Counted from the first letter of the stretch, positions 12,096-24,208 are shown. The stretch is DNA of 64,000 bases from Amborella trichopoda (GCF_000471905.2 NW_006499705.1:1123781-1187780); one strand, 5' to 3'. The notes: generated by a model not told the origin, from the sequence alone. Numbers and translations are program-made.

Positions 12096-12374
12096 GGACC
12101 CAATTTTTATGCGGCTAAGCTCACATATGTAGAAATGCGGGCTTATTAATAAATTTATTTTTTAGATGAATTTTTGGACTTAATTTTTAAGAACACGTAA
12201 TCTCTAACATAAAGATCATAATCGTGAAAAAATAAAAAAAAGTTTACAATTTAAAATAATAATTTTAGTAAGAAACATTTGGACTATTAGTTTCTATTTT
12301 TTTTAGATGGAACACCTACTTGCATCCATCTTTAAGATTAGAAATGCGGTCCAGCCCGCATGAAACAAAATTCC
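12096..12374 (+). mobile_element. Family C miniature element with 9-bp target duplication
   Basis: It begins GGACCCAATTTTTATGCGG and ends GCATGAAACAAAATTCC, with inverted-repeat relationships between the ends (AGAAATGCGG recurs near both). Flanks are TTTTGTTTT (12087-12095) and TTTTATTTT (12375-12383), eight of nine matching. Confidence 0.7.
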
Positions 12375-12383
12375 TTTTATTTT

Positions 12384-14356
12384 TTACAAAATTCAGACCT
12401 ATTTTAATGTCCATTTTGTAAATGTCACTCCCAACATATATCAATCAGGCACAAAAAGCTTGAGCCGGTGTGTCGGATTGGCTTCTGACAAAAAAGTGTT
12501 AGTCAAACACAAAAATGTGTATTTAAATTCTACCAGTCTAGCACAATTTGCATTAGAATGTGCTAAAATGAGCGTGTTTTGGTCTTAAACCAATCAATTT
12601 TTTTTTTTGCTTGACAGGCCGATGCAAAAAAAACATAATAAAATGTGTTAGGATTAGGGTTAATAGTGGTTTTTGAGAGTGGGGTGTTAGGATTAGGATT
12701 AATAGTGTGTTTTTGGATGTATTTATTACTAAATTTCCCTTAGGAAAAATTTGGGAGCAGAGGGATAAGGGGTATTTTAGAATTTATGAATTTTACTTTC
12801 CACCGGCAAAAAGAATAAACGCGAGGGGTATTTTAGTCCTTAGCGTTATTCGTAGTCGTGGGAATTTTAGGTGGAAATCAGGAATATTCTATTAGTGACA
12901 ACGTCACACGGTCAATTTTTGTGAAAATCCAAGTACCGCCCGCTTTTCTGGAAGTTCACGGTACCAATAAAATGAATGTTATATTTTTTCTTCACTTCTC
13001 AAATAAAAGGAACTTTCAGCTCACTTTTAAACCATAGTCATTGATGGCATTTTGGTACAATAAAAAAATGAGAAATTTGCATATTTTCCTCAAATATTGG
13101 TGTTAAAAGATTATTTCTAAATTTTCTAATTTATGTTCATACACTTTTTTTCAAATTTTTGTTTTCTTATCCGAAATGCATGTACCACGAATATTCAGTA
13201 TCCAAAATCCCTAGGAAATTTTCGAACTTGGAAAGACGTTCTTTTAGCTCCCAAAGCACAACACCCACTCCTAGTGTGTGCTGTGGGAACCAAAAGAAAT
13301 TTGGATTTTGAAAAAATCCGAAACTTCAATTCTCAAATTATCATAATCTGAATTTCTAAAAATTTTTAATTGAAAATCCGAAATTCTTCTAAGCACACAA
13401 AATTCTGAAAATTTTGAACTTTCAAAATTTTGGATCTTCGTGATTGGAAATTTTGATATGAAACTTTTAAAACGTCTCGCTCACTAAATTGTATATATTG
13501 AAGCTCCAAATTTTGGGTATGCTCGTTTAAAAAAAAAAAAAGCTAAAATAAAAGCTACGAACAATAAAAAAGAAAATTTTAGGTAAATAATGGTAAACAT
13601 TGATAGACATGTGCGTAAATTTCTATAAAAAATATTTCATTTAAAAATACTCTACTCGATTCTAAATTTAAATTGTGAAGGGGAAGAAGGTCTCATTTAA
13701 CAAATAGAGAGTAACTAAAAAATGAAGGGACATTAAGAAAAAAAGCCTTATTAAATTTTATTTTTAAGATATTGGATTTTTAACTTTGGCTTTCCCATCT
13801 TGGAGCAAATAGACCACTTTTGATCCCTTATAAAATAAAATTTTTAGAGTCTCATTTTCTTCTCATATTGCCGGTCTTTTTCCCATGATTTCTTCCTGCC
13901 CCTCTCTCTAACCTCTATTTTCAAGCCCTTCTCTCAAATCCTCTCTCAAAAAATCCAACTCTTTATTCTTTGTTTTTACCTTCACTTTCTAAACACCGAA
14001 GCTAACCCGCTACTCTCGACTCATGTTCTCTTTCTAGAAACCCAACCTGCTACCCTCGACTCATATTCTTTCTCTAAAAATCCAACTTTTTTACACCTCT
14101 CGTATTCTCTCTAGAGCTAAAATCAGAAAAGAATAAGAGAGATACATTAAAAGAGAAGAGAAATAAATGAAGCTAGATAAATCACATTGCTAGGGTTTTT
14201 AAAAGCATGATATAATTCACTATTGGTTTCTCTCTCTTCTTCTTTGATATAGATTTAGAGAAAGAATACGTGGTGATGTAAAAATGTATAACATTTTTAA
14301 AGATAGGATGTGAAAAGAAAGAATAATGGATGGAGTTTTTAGAGAGAGAATGCCAA
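12384..14356. other. Intergenic stretch with short repeats
   Basis: No gene is recognised. A GTGTTAGGATTAGG-containing unit is duplicated near 12645-12710. Words of the form AAATTTTGAA/TCCGAAA recur at 13270-13450. A CT-rich block at 13880-14110 includes a duplicated segment of about 55 bp around CTCTCGACTCAT (about 13995-14085). Confidence 0.5.
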
Positions 14357-14754
14357 GGGAAAAGTTTATATAAGGTTGCAACCTTAAAATGTAGAATTAT
14401 ATATGCACCTAAAAAATCGATCGAAAAGGTTGTTTTAATGTTGGAAAACCCTCTATTTGATCATCTCGACATCAAGATGTATGAATATTAAAAAAAAAAA
14501 AAAAAAAATTTGAGTCTAAGAAATAGTGCATCCTCTAAAACATTATCTAGACCGTCCATATTTAAGATTTCATATGTTTATAGATCTTCTTGATTTTAAC
14601 ATTTTTTAGAGTTTAAAATTTTCTAATTAGATATAAAAATAGATTTTAAGATAATCCCAAGATTTTTTTACAACAAAATTACATGTTATAATAAAATTTG
14701 GAGGTGAACACTAATTGGATTGTTTAAAATTGCAACCTTATAAAAACCGCACCC
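14357..14754 (+). mobile_element. Family A miniature element
   Basis: It begins GGGAAAAGTTTATATAAGG, with the module AAGGTTGCAACCTTA, and ends ATAAAAACCGCACCC. Internal landmarks (GATCATCTCGACATCAAGATG-like text, GATAATCCCAAGA) match the family. The flanks show no convincing target duplication, so this copy is old or rearranged. Confidence 0.75.
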
Positions 14755-14809
14755 ATAAAAAAATGGGTTGGATTTGAGAGGGAATAATATGTGAGTTTTA
14801 ATGTTGGGA

Positions 14810-15330
14810 TTGTATACTATAAAGCTATTTATTTTTGGTATAAGGATATCATAACTATATTTAACTATTGGATATGAAATCTAATCGATTTCAAAAAAAA
14901 TTGTCTTGGATTTTGTATTCAATTAATGACGCATCCCCAATTATGTGATAATGATTGTAATATTATTATATCAAGACTAAATGGTCCCATTGTTTTAATG
15001 TTAGAAGGGGGAAGAACCTACAGGGTGATAGATGAGAGAAAAGAAAAGGAAATTGTACGATACGTAGAGGGACGCATTTGTACATTTGAGTCCTTGGGGA
15101 TATAAAGCATTCAGTATAAAGATAGATGTAAAGAGGTGGTTCGTCTAAAAACAATTGAAACTAACTATTCAAATTCTTTTCAGAAAATTTAGTACTTTTA
15201 ATTCTTGCATTTTAGTTTGTCTTATTCGTGATATTATAAGTCCTTAAAAATTGGGTCCACCAAACAGATCTCCAAAATAGAGTTTTAAGAGGACTCATTT
15301 CTACGTGGATTCATATGAACTGTGTCTTTT
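14810..15330. mobile_element. Degraded family D and family C remnants
   Basis: About 14810-15000 resembles family D: GGATTGTATACTATAAAG at the left, CTATTGGATATGAAATC internally and AAATGGTCCCATTG at the right. About 15055-15330 resembles family C, with AACAATTGAAACTAAC and CTCATTTCTACGTGGATTC. Borders are approximate. Confidence 0.45.
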
Positions 15331-16037
15331 CAAAATACGTGGTAAAAAGAGTCCGTTTGTCCCTTGCTAAAGCCCAAACGAAATATCATAGAGTCTAATT
15401 TCTTAAAAATATAAATAAATATAAAAGGCTTTTTTTCTTAAAAAACCCATAAGAATTAAGGGTATTTCCGTAAAGGTTCGCTTAAATGCTATAAATGTCC
15501 GAGGGTAACTTGGTAAATTTGGGGAAACTTATTAGATGCCATTTTTCTACAGAATCTATCATGTACTTCCTGATAAAAGTACAAATGGAGCAAAGCCAAG
15601 AAGGTGTATACTACACTCGCATTTGGTACAACCAATTGTTTAAAAAGCGGATCCAGTGATTCGGATTGGGCACTTGAAAAATCGATCCAAATCGATGAAT
15701 CGGTGATTCGGATTGAAAATCGAGTGAATCGGCCAGAATAAAATTTCAAAAAAATTCGAAAAAAATATTAAAATTCATTATAAATATTGTTTTTTAAGAA
15801 TTCAATAAGAAATAAGGGTACTCCATTAAGAATTTTCATTTCTTTACATGAATATGCGAATATTAATATGTTATTTCCCTTCATGAACTACTATTTATCA
15901 TTTAATTTACATCACACAAAAGGATAAACATAGAATTATCATGGAATAAGTATATCAACATACATGGACTACAATAAAACATACAATTAGTAACATACGA
16001 TCTAAAAATAAAATGACAGACGACGTCGTTCTTCTTT

Positions 16038-18928
16038 TTAGTCACGCTGGTGCCATTGATTGAATTCGTTTGACAATTCATTGATTCGATCTAAACACGA
16101 ATCATCGACATTAGCAGGCGTATGACTATATCCAAATCTCTGAGTGTTAGTATTATGTTGTGTTCCCAATCCAAAATCCCCGAAGCTTGTCCATCCTTCA
16201 TGCTCACCTACACTGTCGTGCTCGTCCCTATACTGTTGCTGTTGGGACTCGATATGTGAATAATATGGCTGGAATAGGGTGGCCTCAGAATCATCATCTC
16301 TCTCATTTTTCCTTTCCCACTCTCCCTCATTAGGTGCAATATCACCAACATCTTCGACGAATTGTGGATACCGCTGCTTCCTCTTTCATGCTGCTCATCA
16401 CCTTCTTCAAGATCTTCCTCGCCGATAGCCTCAAAGAACACTCTCTTGTGCAACATTGGCTCCTCCTCTTCTATTACCCATTGGTCTGCTGTGTTTGTGA
16501 CAAATATTGTGTCTAAGTTTATCGGCCCATAGTCTTCAAGCTTCCTTCTTATTTGTCGCTCTCGGAGGTTTAAGTTGTAATGAACGTAGACTAGTTTATG
16601 AAGCTTCTTCGAAACGAGTCGATTCTTCCTAATAGTGTGCAACCATTGGAACGTACTCCAGTTGTGCTCACAGCCAGTAGCAGAACATGTCTGGGAGAGC
16701 ACTTTGATTACTATCCTCTTTAGGTGAGGTGCATCAGTACCATATATCTCCCACCATTCAGCTGGATTAAAATGCAAAAAGCATTGTAAGGGCAAGAACA
16801 ATTCATAAGATTAAATATATGAATAAACAAAATATTAGCGAGGGGATAACCTGGATCCATCTTAGTTCGAGAATTCCTAGCAAGTCTAGTATAGCATCCC
16901 TATACATAGCAAGCTAAAACAAATATATTTCGTTTTAGTGCATTATTCCTCACAAATATAACAACTCAATTAAGTTCTTACCCAAACATTAAATAATACC
17001 TCTTTGTATTGCTGCTACTTGGTTTCGATGGCTTCTCTCCAACCTTGCAATAATGTATCTGATCCCTTCTATAATATTGTGAGGATGTTCAGGTGTCAAA
17101 TAGAAAAATTTTGGGTTGAAGTAGTAACCTAGAAAATATATAGATAGAAAAAAGTCATTTACAATTTCATAAAAAAATGATTTAAAATGAAACATTCTAA
17201 TGATATAAATATATATTTACCAGCATAATGAATTGGACGTCCAAATTTGTTGTTCCAACTCCTTTCTATAATCTCGATCACTTTGCTAGCAAAACTACAC
17301 TTCTCCCCAATAGCTGATTTCGCCTTCTCGATACCTTCATAAAGGATGCCTATGGTAGCTTTCTTGTCAGCATCCATCATTCTTAACACCGTGACCAAAG
17401 GGGCAGTGGCCTCTACAATACTGGAACATCGAGACCAGAACCTCCTATTTGAGACTATGCCGTCCACTTTTATACCGGTACTGAACTTCGAGAGGCGGTC
17501 ATTTAACCACTCTTCACAAGTAAACAATCTCTTTAATGCACCTTCAGATTCCCGAATGGAGTCCACAACTAAGTAATCGGTCGCAAATCGGGTTATGACA
17601 GGCCTGATTATCTATTTTTTCTTAGAGTGTTCTCTAAACAGAAATAAAATTTTAGAGTGGTTGTATATAAATCTCGACACCAACCTTGCTTCCTCTAGAG
17701 TCTCGTTCATAATTTTGATCTCACCGATCTCCTTTAACATAAGATCGATGCTGTGTGCAGCACACGGCGTCCAAATTAGATGCTTCCTCTTATCCATCAA
17801 CTTGCTGCCCGCAGAAACACATGCACGTGCATTGACAGTAATAAACTGGACTACATGCTTATCTCCCACCTCCTCCACTATCTGATCATATAATCGTACG
17901 TAGAAGTTTGCATCCTTCTTCGTCCTTGATACGTCTTTGCTAGATAAAAAAACAGTACCTTTAGGGGAATAGGCCAAGAAGTTTAAAAACTCCTTTTTAC
18001 TAACTTTATTCAACCAACCATCACTCCTGAGAATATTGCCTGTCCTTGGCCAACTCTGTTTATATTCTTCAATCCACTTTGTAACTTCCTCCACCTCTTC
18101 ATTTAATATTGGCCCACTGAGCTCATATACCATCTGGGGTTTTATCCCGGGCCTGGCTCTCTAGATTGCACTGACCATAGGTGGAAAATATGGGCTATTG
18201 GCTGCATCAAAGGGAATCCCTTTATCGTATAACCATTTACCAACATATCTCCCCAATATGTTTCTTGTACCTTTAACTATGCCTTTTAGGGTCATCTGTT
18301 GTGACTTAGGCTTTGAGAGAAATGGGTATATACGACCATGATCTGCAATACTGACACTCCTAGGTAACCTAGAAAAAATTTCTTCAACGTCTGATTCTTC
18401 TTGATACATATTGCTACCAACCCCTCCATACATATTTGAGCTGAGCCCGCCATACATGCTAGAGCTGGGCCTGCCATGCATGTCTGAGCTGGGCCCACCA
18501 TGCATGTCTGAGCTGGGCCCACCATGCATGCCCATGTCATAACCACCAGGAATTCTAAACCCACGTTCCCTCTAGTATGTTTCATGTAAACTCATTCTTA
18601 TGGCCATCTCAAAGTCATTATTATATTGCTCTTCTAGATCATTCCCGCTTGATGGCGTATATAAACTAGCTATCTCCTCATCCATCCTCTGCCTTGCAAT
18701 TTTTTTTCCTTTGGTAGCCTTGAGAAATGACGTCATCTACTTTCTTACATTATTAGGGATACTATTGCACACAGAAACATCTCCCTTAACTCCTGTCAAG
18801 TGTTGCTTGAACCTATGTACCCCACTACTTATCACTTTTTGGCAGTAATTACAAATAATTTTGTCTTTTTTGTTGGGACCAAGTCTGACCCGATGTTGCC
18901 ATGTAGGGTCTTCTGCAGATCTTGCCAT
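16038..18928 (-). pseudogene. hAT transposase (BED zinc finger, DUF659, hAT dimerisation domain), inactivated
   Basis: Reading begins at Met 18928. The first exon has a BED-type zinc finger (CNYC, then H-x3-QH), an 8-residue repeat block, a DUF659 region with SDGW (likely first catalytic Asp) and CAAHSIDLML, and a central domain with GDK-like and HYAG segments. One frame from 18928 to 17221 is broken only by four amber codons. An intron (17220-17129) joins HYAG to YYFNPKFFY. Further exons give a DP..AEWW segment and the C-terminal dimerisation domain with CEHNWS (expected catalytic Glu), KNRL and LVYVHYNL at 16770-16560. A frameshift near 16370 cuts off the tail, which continues in another frame to a TAA at 16040-16038. 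Family enzymes cut and paste the element; this copy would need repair to do so. Exon borders in 16800-17130 are uncertain. Confidence 0.88.
18421..18535 (-). repeat. 24-bp coding minisatellite inside the transposase
   Basis: Tandem 24-bp units encode an 8-residue repeat of the form M-H/Y-G-G-P-S-S-D, about five to six copies, between the BED finger and DUF659. The proximal copies are nearly identical and the distal ones drift. The segment is likely a flexible linker and is prone to length change. Confidence 0.85.
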
Positions 18929-19696
18929 GATTCAACTTTAAAATGTAAAAGGTTAAAAATTAACCTGACAGTTGAACATGAAAAATAATCACCATGTGTA
19001 GTGATAATATGTAGGGGTAGTTCATGAAGTTATATTTGTCAATTAATGTAAAATACTTCTATTGATAAAATTATTTTAATTCCTACTGGGAAAAATAATT
19101 TATTTATACAACATTATAGATAAAAATAGCCTATATCAGCCACTACATAAGGAATAATAAATTTAATTTGATATAGTATCAATAAAAAATATATTTCCAA
19201 TGGTATAGTAATTCACAAAGCCGATACATATGGACTTGTCACAAATCTTCATTTCGACAAATATGAATTAGTTCCTACTGAGAAAAAAAAAATATTTATG
19301 CAACATTATAGATAAAAAAAAAATCTGTATAAGTCACACATGTCAAATATTCATACATCTCAATTACAAATATGCAAGATAATATAATAAAAAAAGCAAG
19401 CTCCAAACATGCCTACAACTCAATTCTCAAGAACATACATTTTTTTTATTAAAAATTTAATAATAAAATTGATAATTGCAAGCTAATATAATTATCATAC
19501 ATGATATTTTACAATGATATTCACTTTAATTCCTCATGATAATACAATTTAACAACATGTATTTTTTGCATTAAAAATTTTAAAAATTTAAAAATTTTTT
19601 TTAATGCAAAACTGCGTTAAAAATATAATACAGTTTAACAACATGTATTTGCTAATGTATTTTTTTGCATTAACAACAAATTAAAAAATACGGTTT

Positions 19697-19716
19697 NNNN
19701 NNNNNNNNNNNNNNNN
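19697..19716. other. Assembly gap (20 N)
   Basis: Twenty unknown bases lie within the hAT element, directly beside a 376-bp tandem duplication. The true gap size is unknown, and the repeat next to it suggests collapsed or unresolved repeat copies. Confidence 0.99.
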
Positions 19717-20455
19717 AGTCCACTGTTTTGTTAAAATACATCACTCTTATTTTCTATAAAATCCAACTGAAATTGGATAAATATAATCAAATTGAATATA
19801 TCTAATGATAAACAACATTACAAAGCATCAAAACCCTATAAATTTAATACATAATTTGTAAAATATTGATTGGATATGGGGAAAAAAAAAAAAACCCTGA
19901 GTTTTTACCTGTTCTTCGTGCATCCGTGCCTTCAAACCGCAAAATTGATATGTATTCCGCTAAGATAATCACAAATTATGAACACAAAATTCTGACAAAC
20001 TCTCTTACAATCACTTAGCTTGAAATTTTACAAAAAATGAAGCTTTATTTCGATTGAAATTGTGAAAATGGAGGAAAAAAAAAACCAAAAACAGTCCACT
20101 ATTTTGTTAACAGACATCACTCTTATTTTCTATAAAATCCAACTGAAATTGGATAAATATAATCAACTTGAATATATCTAATGATAAACAACACTACAAA
20201 ACATCAAAACCCTATAAATTTAATACAAGATTTGTAAAATATTGACTGGATTTGATCGCATGGGGAAAAAAAAAAAAAACCCTGAGTTTTTACCTGTTCT
20301 TCGTGCATCCGTGCCTTCAAACTCAAAATTGATATGTATTTCGCCAAGATAATCACAAATTATGAACACAAAAATCTGACCAACACTCTTATAATCACTC
20401 AGCCTGAAATTTTACAAAAAAAGAAGCTTTATTTTGATTGAAATCACTGAAATGA
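19717..20455 (-). repeat. 376-bp tandem duplication upstream of the hAT transposase
   Basis: The segment starting AGTCCACTGTTTTGTTA at 19717 recurs from 20093 as AGTCCACTATTTTGTTA. The two copies stay closely similar over most of their length. Each contains GAACAGGTAAAAA on the minus strand, a plausible 5' leader exon end with splice donor. The duplication could therefore provide two alternative leader exons or promoters for the transposase. Confidence 0.85.
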
Positions 20456-20969
20456 CGGAAACCCTAAAACTCACTCTACAAACCAAATTTGTTCATCAAA
20501 CTCAGCAGTTTTTGATTCGTTTTATTGAGTGAAAATGATTCGAAATTTGAATTAAAGCCTGTAATATTCGTTCATAAGGCTGAAAACGTTGAAAATCGAT
20601 AAAAAAAACAAAAAAAAATCGAAATCCTGTGAAGAACATTGTTCAGCCCGTGTTCTTCCTGGTGACTCGTGATTCTACTATTGGGACTCGGACAGAATCG
20701 TGAGTCTACTATTGAGAATCGCCCGGTTCTCTCTGGACACGGGTGATTCCCGTTTTTTGTGCCGATTCGGTGCGTTTTATAGCGATTCCCGAGTCGAACT
20801 GGGCGAGTCCGGCTCGACTCGGCGATTTTTTAAACATTGGGTACAACAAATGCAGTTGGCCGTTAATGTGAAATCTGACGGTTTGGGGTTGTATTAGAGA
20901 GTTTTGAGAATTTTATTAGGACTTTGAGCCTAGCCAAATGCAACCCGAATTCTGTCTGCCCGGCTCAGA

Positions 20970-21365
20970 GTGATTGTCACCTCCTTATGCCATATTAAAC
21001 AATCCAATTAATGTGCACCTCTAAAATTTATCATAATATATAATTTTATTTTAAAAAATTCTTAGGATTATCTCAAAATTTATTTTTATATCTAATTATA
21101 AAATTTTAAACTTAAAAAAAGGTTAAAAATGAAGTAGATTTATAAACATATAAATTTTTTGAGAATGGACGGTCAAGATAATATGTTGCAAGATGAGCTA
21201 TTTTTGGGACTCAAACTTTTTTTTTTTTCTTTCATACTTAGACATCGCAATGCTGAGATGATCAATTAAAGAGTTTTTCAACAATAAAATAACCTTTTCC
21301 GATGGATTTTTGGAGTGCATATTTAGTCTACATTTTAAGGTTGCAACCTTATATAAACTTTTTCC
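20970..21365 (-). mobile_element. Family A miniature element, left end decayed
   Basis: The right end reads AAGGTTGCAACCTTATATAA then ACTTTTTCC. The left end keeps TTAAACAATCCAATTAATG but has lost the module. It lies just outside the hAT element. No target duplication is readable. Confidence 0.65.
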
Positions 21366-21465
21366 AAAAGTAATTAATCTGGTTAAGTAATTGGTTTAGG
21401 TAAATAGAGAGAAAGCAAAATCTTGAATTGATAGAGTTGAAATCAATTTTGGTATGATTTTGAAA

Positions 21466-22675
21466 GAGTAAATATCTCCATACTCTCTATTTTGCCACCT
21501 ATTTCTTAGGAGACCTAAGGACTTTGATCCTTTCTAACTGCATAAAGTCTTTATGATTTCTATATTCAAACCCTTTAGATCTTTTTGACAATGCAGTCAT
21601 ATCCTAAATAATCTAGAAAATGACTCCCTTTCAATCAAAAGCTAAAGTCCTGTAACCCTTTAACCTATGTCGTCTCTCTCTCTAATACCCCAATCGTAGA
21701 GCCCACCGTCCCCATCCCCTCTCTCTCTCTTTCGCCCCTCTCTCTTTCTTTCAAATACCTAAATCGCAGAGCTCACCCTCCCCATCATCTCTCTCTTATC
21801 TCTTTCTCTATCAGAACTTCTCTCTCTCTAAAAATCGGGCAAGTAATTAACCCACCAAATGCTCAAATGCAGCTGAAGATGTCATACAATTGTGCTGTGT
21901 TCCATAAAAGTCGATGTAAATCAAGATTCAAATGCAAATTTGTTATTTGATGGATGAAAATCTAAAACTACGCTAATAAACATCTTTTCATGAATCCTAG
22001 GTTTACGTACCGCCGTACATGAGTTGGAAGAAGTAAAAAGGCTCTTTGTGGAGAAGCACTAGGAAGATAGCCCCACATAAACACTACTCTGTCCTCCTAC
22101 TCCGCATTCACCCTGATTCCTTTTCCCGTATCTCCTTTACCTCCACTCTCGTGCATCCCAAACAAGTAACTCTAAAAACCCAAGCTTTTAGACCAAAGTT
22201 ACAACAAACAGCCCATCCTTTGAATCAAAAACCCAAGCTTTTAGACCAAAGTTACAACAAACAGCCCATCCGTTGAATCAAAGGTGAAAAGCATCAATTC
22301 CTTATGCAAAAAAAGCAAACGCACCAATTTCTTTTGCAAAAAAACTCGAACTCGTTGAAACCAAATGGCTCCAAATGGCTTAATTATTGACCATAGAGAC
22401 CTCTCTCTCTCTCTCTCTCTTTTCTAAAAGCACTCTCTTTAAATTTGAGATTTGGCAATGAAATGAATGTGCTATGCGATTTGGGATTTGAGAGAGAGAA
22501 AATTATGATAGAGAGAGGGAGAGAGAGAGTTGATGGGGAGGGTGGGCTCTATGATTTGGGTATTTGAGAGAAAGAGGGGTCGAAAGAGAAGCGGGTTTTA
22601 GAGAGAGAGAGAGACGGCGTTCTGGTAGAAGGACGATGGGGAGGGTGGGCTATGCGATTGGGGTATGAGAGAAAG

Positions 22676-22721
<46 letters not shown>

Positions 22722-22946
22722 GAGTTTTGAGAGAGAGACAACATAGGTTAAGGGGTTAATAGGGCGTTAGCTTTTGAATGAAAGGGAGTCATTCTCTAAA
22801 TTATTTTGGACAATAATATATGGTTAAAGGGGTCTAGGGATTAGAAGATAGAAAACATAGAGACTTTATGTAGCGAGAAATAATCTAAATCCTTGGGTCT
22901 CCTAAGAAATAGGTGGCGAAAATAGGTGGTATGGAGATATTTACTC
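21466..22946. mobile_element. Long-TIR Mutator-like element, non-autonomous (Pack-MULE candidate)
   Basis: Terminal inverted repeats of roughly 300 bp begin GAGTAAATATCTCCATA at the left and end in its complement at the right. Both share long stretches such as CACCTATTTCTTAGGAGACC and ATGACTCCCTTTCA. A perfect 9-bp duplication, ATTTTGAAA, flanks it at 21457-21465 and 22947-22955. The inner part has CT/GA tracts, a (TA)n run at 22675-22700 and about 550 bp of unique sequence (21830-22370), which includes a 76-codon frame at 22046-22276. No transposase is present. The unique interior could be captured host sequence, but I do not recognise it. Confidence 0.88.
22175..22281 (+). repeat. 53-bp tandem duplication inside the Mutator-like element
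   Basis: The unit AAACCCAAGCTTTTAGACC... occurs twice in a row with period 53 and is nearly identical in both copies. It lies at the end of the 76-codon frame and repeats part of its predicted peptide. Confidence 0.9.
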
Positions 22947-23579
22947 ATTTTGAAAATATTGTAAATAATATATGTTCGTGACAGATAAAAAAAAGAGTAT
23001 GTTTTTGTGTTTATATATGTCGACTTGGGGCCAATCTCGAGATGCCTTAGTAGGCCTAGATTGAGACCCCAAAAAATCATGGAATCACCCGGGTCTCCTC
23101 TTTTTCAAAATTAAAAAATTTTATTTGTCAAAAGTTGGCCAATTTGACTTGGACTCGGCCTGAGGGCTCAGGCTCAGCTTCTAACAAGCCAAAACTCTAC
23201 AAAAAGAGTTGTAAACTTGGTGATATTGACATAAAGAATTCTCTATAAATAAACCATTTATCTTTTCTACATGGAAGTCACAATAATTCTTGGCTCTTAA
23301 ATTTTAAAAAGAGAGTTGTGAGAGTGTCATTGAAGAGACACAAAATTCTTGGAGTAAGAAGCAAATATATTTATTTTCTCATTTAAACTTGCTTTTACCT
23401 CGAGTCAAAATGAGATGCCAGTTTATTAAGGATACCTAGAAGAGACATATGACACATTAAAGATGGGACTATGGATCACGAAGACTCTAAATTTTGGTGT
23501 ACATAGTAAGGAGCCGAACAATATTCTTTTGGGCAGATAAAGGGAGACAAAAAATAATAGCTACTTGCGTTTTATGAAA

Positions 23580-23973
23580 GGGTGTGGTTTCTATAAGGTT
23601 GCAACCTTAAAGAATCTAATTAAGGCGCACCTACAAATTTTATCATAGTATGTAATTTTGGCGAAAAAATTCTTAGGATTATTTCAAAATCGATTTTTAT
23701 ATCTAATTATAACATTTTAAACTCCAAAAATAGTTAAAATCAATCAGATCTATAAACATATGAAAATCTTAAAAATTGACGGTGTAGTTAATGTCTTGCA
23801 AGATGTACTATTTCTAAGACTCAAAATCTTTTTTTTATTTATATTCATACATCTCGATTTCGAGATGATCAATTAAAGGTTTTTTCAACATTAAAACAAC
23901 CTTTTTCGATGGATTTTTTAGTTGCATATGTAAATTCTACATTTTAAGGTTGCAACCTTATATAAACTTTTTC
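23580..23973 (-). mobile_element. Family A miniature element with 10-bp target duplication
   Basis: It starts GGGTGTGGTTTCTATAAGG and ends TATATAAACTTTTTC. Both ends carry the perfect module AAGGTTGCAACCTT. Flanks are TTTTATGAAA at 23570-23579 and 23974-23983, identical. The intact duplication and modules make this the clearest type copy of the family. Confidence 0.9.
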
Positions 23974-24208
23974 TTTTATGAAATAGGATTTAATCTTTCT
24001 AGTGAAAACCATGGCACTAATTAATTGGTCACTCAAATACAAAGATACTGAATCAAGAGAGAGTTATTAAGAATACTGAAGAAAATGAGTGTGATGAAAA
24101 ATTTAATTGATGATAGTTATTGAACATAAATCAATTATGGTTCTCTGAAATTATTTTAGAGACATATTAATAAGTTGAAGATGCCTTGGATAGTTTGTAC
24201 TATATAAA

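Larger units (their letters stand above)
15633..20839 (-). mobile_element. Complete hAT-superfamily DNA transposon, 5.2 kb
   Basis: The element is flanked by a perfect 8-bp duplication, GGTACAAC at 15625-15632 and 20840-20847, the hAT signature. The ends are imperfect inverted repeats: CAATTGTTTAAAAAGCGG at the left and CGATTTTTTAAACATTG at the right. Both subterminal regions are dense in GATTCGG, GAATCG and GACTCG words, likely transposase-binding repeats. The transposase gene lies on the minus strand. A 20-N gap and a 376-bp tandem duplication lie in the region upstream of it. Four in-frame stops and a frameshift suggest this copy no longer makes transposase. Confidence 0.93.
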
